DNA of 5,724 bases from an uncultured Lachnospiraceae bacterium. Its GTDB lineage: Bacteria > Bacillota > Clostridia > Lachnospirales > Lachnospiraceae. Below are positions 5,525-5,724 of this stretch, piece by piece. The notes beneath the pieces are model-generated. The model was not told the DNA's origin and did no database searches. It saw only the letters and a list, made by a program, of their open reading frames with translations. Position 1 is the first letter of the stretch, and every line of letters starts with the position of its first letter. Location of the stretch: contig CADCQU010000392.1 of the NCBI GenBank assembly GCA_902803635.1, forward strand, positions 1 through 5,724. Direction: 5' to 3'. The position numbers were made by a program, and so were the translations under genes.

Positions 5525-5724
5525 GCCTCCTCCTCCCGCACCGACTCCACAGTCATCAGGCTTTCCCCTTCCGTGCCGGAGCCGTTGTCATCCTGAGCGA
5601 AGCGAAGGATCTCGTCCGTACCGGAGCCGTTGACATCCTGAGCGAAGCGAAGGATCCCGTCCGTGCCGGAGCCGTTGTCATCCTGAGCGAAGCGAAGGAT
5701 CCCGTCCGGGTCATCGAAAACTTG
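5521..5724 (-). CDS. C-terminal part of an unknown protein with 15-residue repeats
   Basis: One minus-strand frame is open from the right edge for 67 codons to TGA at 5523-5521, and the gene would begin outside the window. It encodes QVFDDP, then three 15-residue repeats (DGILRFAQDDNGSGT, with DV and DE variants), then EGESLMTVESVREEEA. The stop overlaps the ATG of the flavodoxin-like gene as ATGA, and its Glu-rich codons form that gene's ribosome binding site. The third codon positions are GC-rich like the neighbouring genes. Against it, the 45-bp unit is a multiple of three, so one open unit makes the whole array open, and a second minus frame and a + frame also run through the array. The repeat resembles a dispersed sequence often mistaken for coding. 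The rest of the gene is needed to decide. Confidence 0.4.
   Translation of the reverse strand, partial: QVFDDPDGILRFAQDDNGSGTDGILRFAQDVNGSGTDEILRFAQDDNGSGTEGESLMTVESVREEEA
5571..5705. repeat. Three tandem 45-bp repeats
   Basis: Units lie at 5571-5615, 5616-5660 and 5661-5705, each beginning CCGTGCCGGAGCCGTTG or a one-base variant. They share the core ATCCTGAGCGAAGCGAAGG. Copies differ at only a few positions (G/A at the fifth base, T/A before the ATCCTG core, T/C near the end), so the array is recent or kept uniform. I recall GTCATCCTGAGCGAAGCGAAGGATC as a repeat widely scattered in bacterial genomes. Here it is tandem and sits immediately upstream of the flavodoxin-like gene. Confidence 0.92.

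Noticed and set aside
5512..5724. A + strand frame through the 45-bp array (ATG at 5512, open to the edge)
   Set aside because: No ribosome binding site precedes it. The VILSEAKD-type peptide is what this dispersed repeat yields whenever translated in that direction, and it overlaps the start of a well-supported minus-strand gene.

Overview
The window looks like a chromosomal stretch of a moderately GC-rich member of the Bacillota (Clostridia or Negativicutes type, probably gut-associated). The signs are strong purine-rich Shine-Dalgarno sites, a class I dihydroorotase of the Firmicutes type, an IMP dehydrogenase of the Tritrichomonas-foetus-like bacterial clade, a response regulator with a SARP-like winged helix, and two repeat types that I recall as dispersed in such genomes. 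The genus cannot be fixed from sequence alone.

Layout, left to right. Positions 1-189 hold three 63-bp tandem repeats, each containing an 8-bp inverted repeat. A promoter (261-290) and a structured leader then lead into pyrC (425-1720, + strand). Everything recognised after that lies on the minus strand. A small four-cysteine protein (1849-2064) converges on pyrC across a weak shared hairpin. Upstream of it is a 153-bp gap with three successive hairpins, the last followed by a U7 run directly in front of the small gene's ribosome binding site. Next come the IMP dehydrogenase gene guaB (2218-3723) with a good promoter at 3795-3823, a dispersed palindromic element (3871-3922), and a very strong hairpin whose T-run faces away from the adjacent genes (3924-3971). 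A response regulator (3970-4764), a perfect 11-bp inverted repeat (4825-4859) and a flavodoxin-like / NADPH-dependent FMN reductase-family protein (4904-5524) follow. At the right edge three 45-bp tandem repeats keep one minus-strand frame open, ending in a TGA that overlaps the flavodoxin ATG (ATGA).

Functionally, pyrC (de novo pyrimidine synthesis) and guaB (guanine nucleotide branch) are both nucleotide genes but are separately promoted and convergent, so they are not one operon. The small cysteine protein may be co-transcribed with guaB through an attenuator-like leader. The flavodoxin-like gene and the upstream repeat-bearing frame look translationally coupled; the response regulator lies downstream on the same strand, with no histidine kinase in view.

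No clear new enzymatic system is visible. The most interesting items are the attenuator-like hairpin cluster before the four-cysteine protein, the in-frame 45-bp array with its ATGA coupling, and the 63-bp array with internal palindromes.
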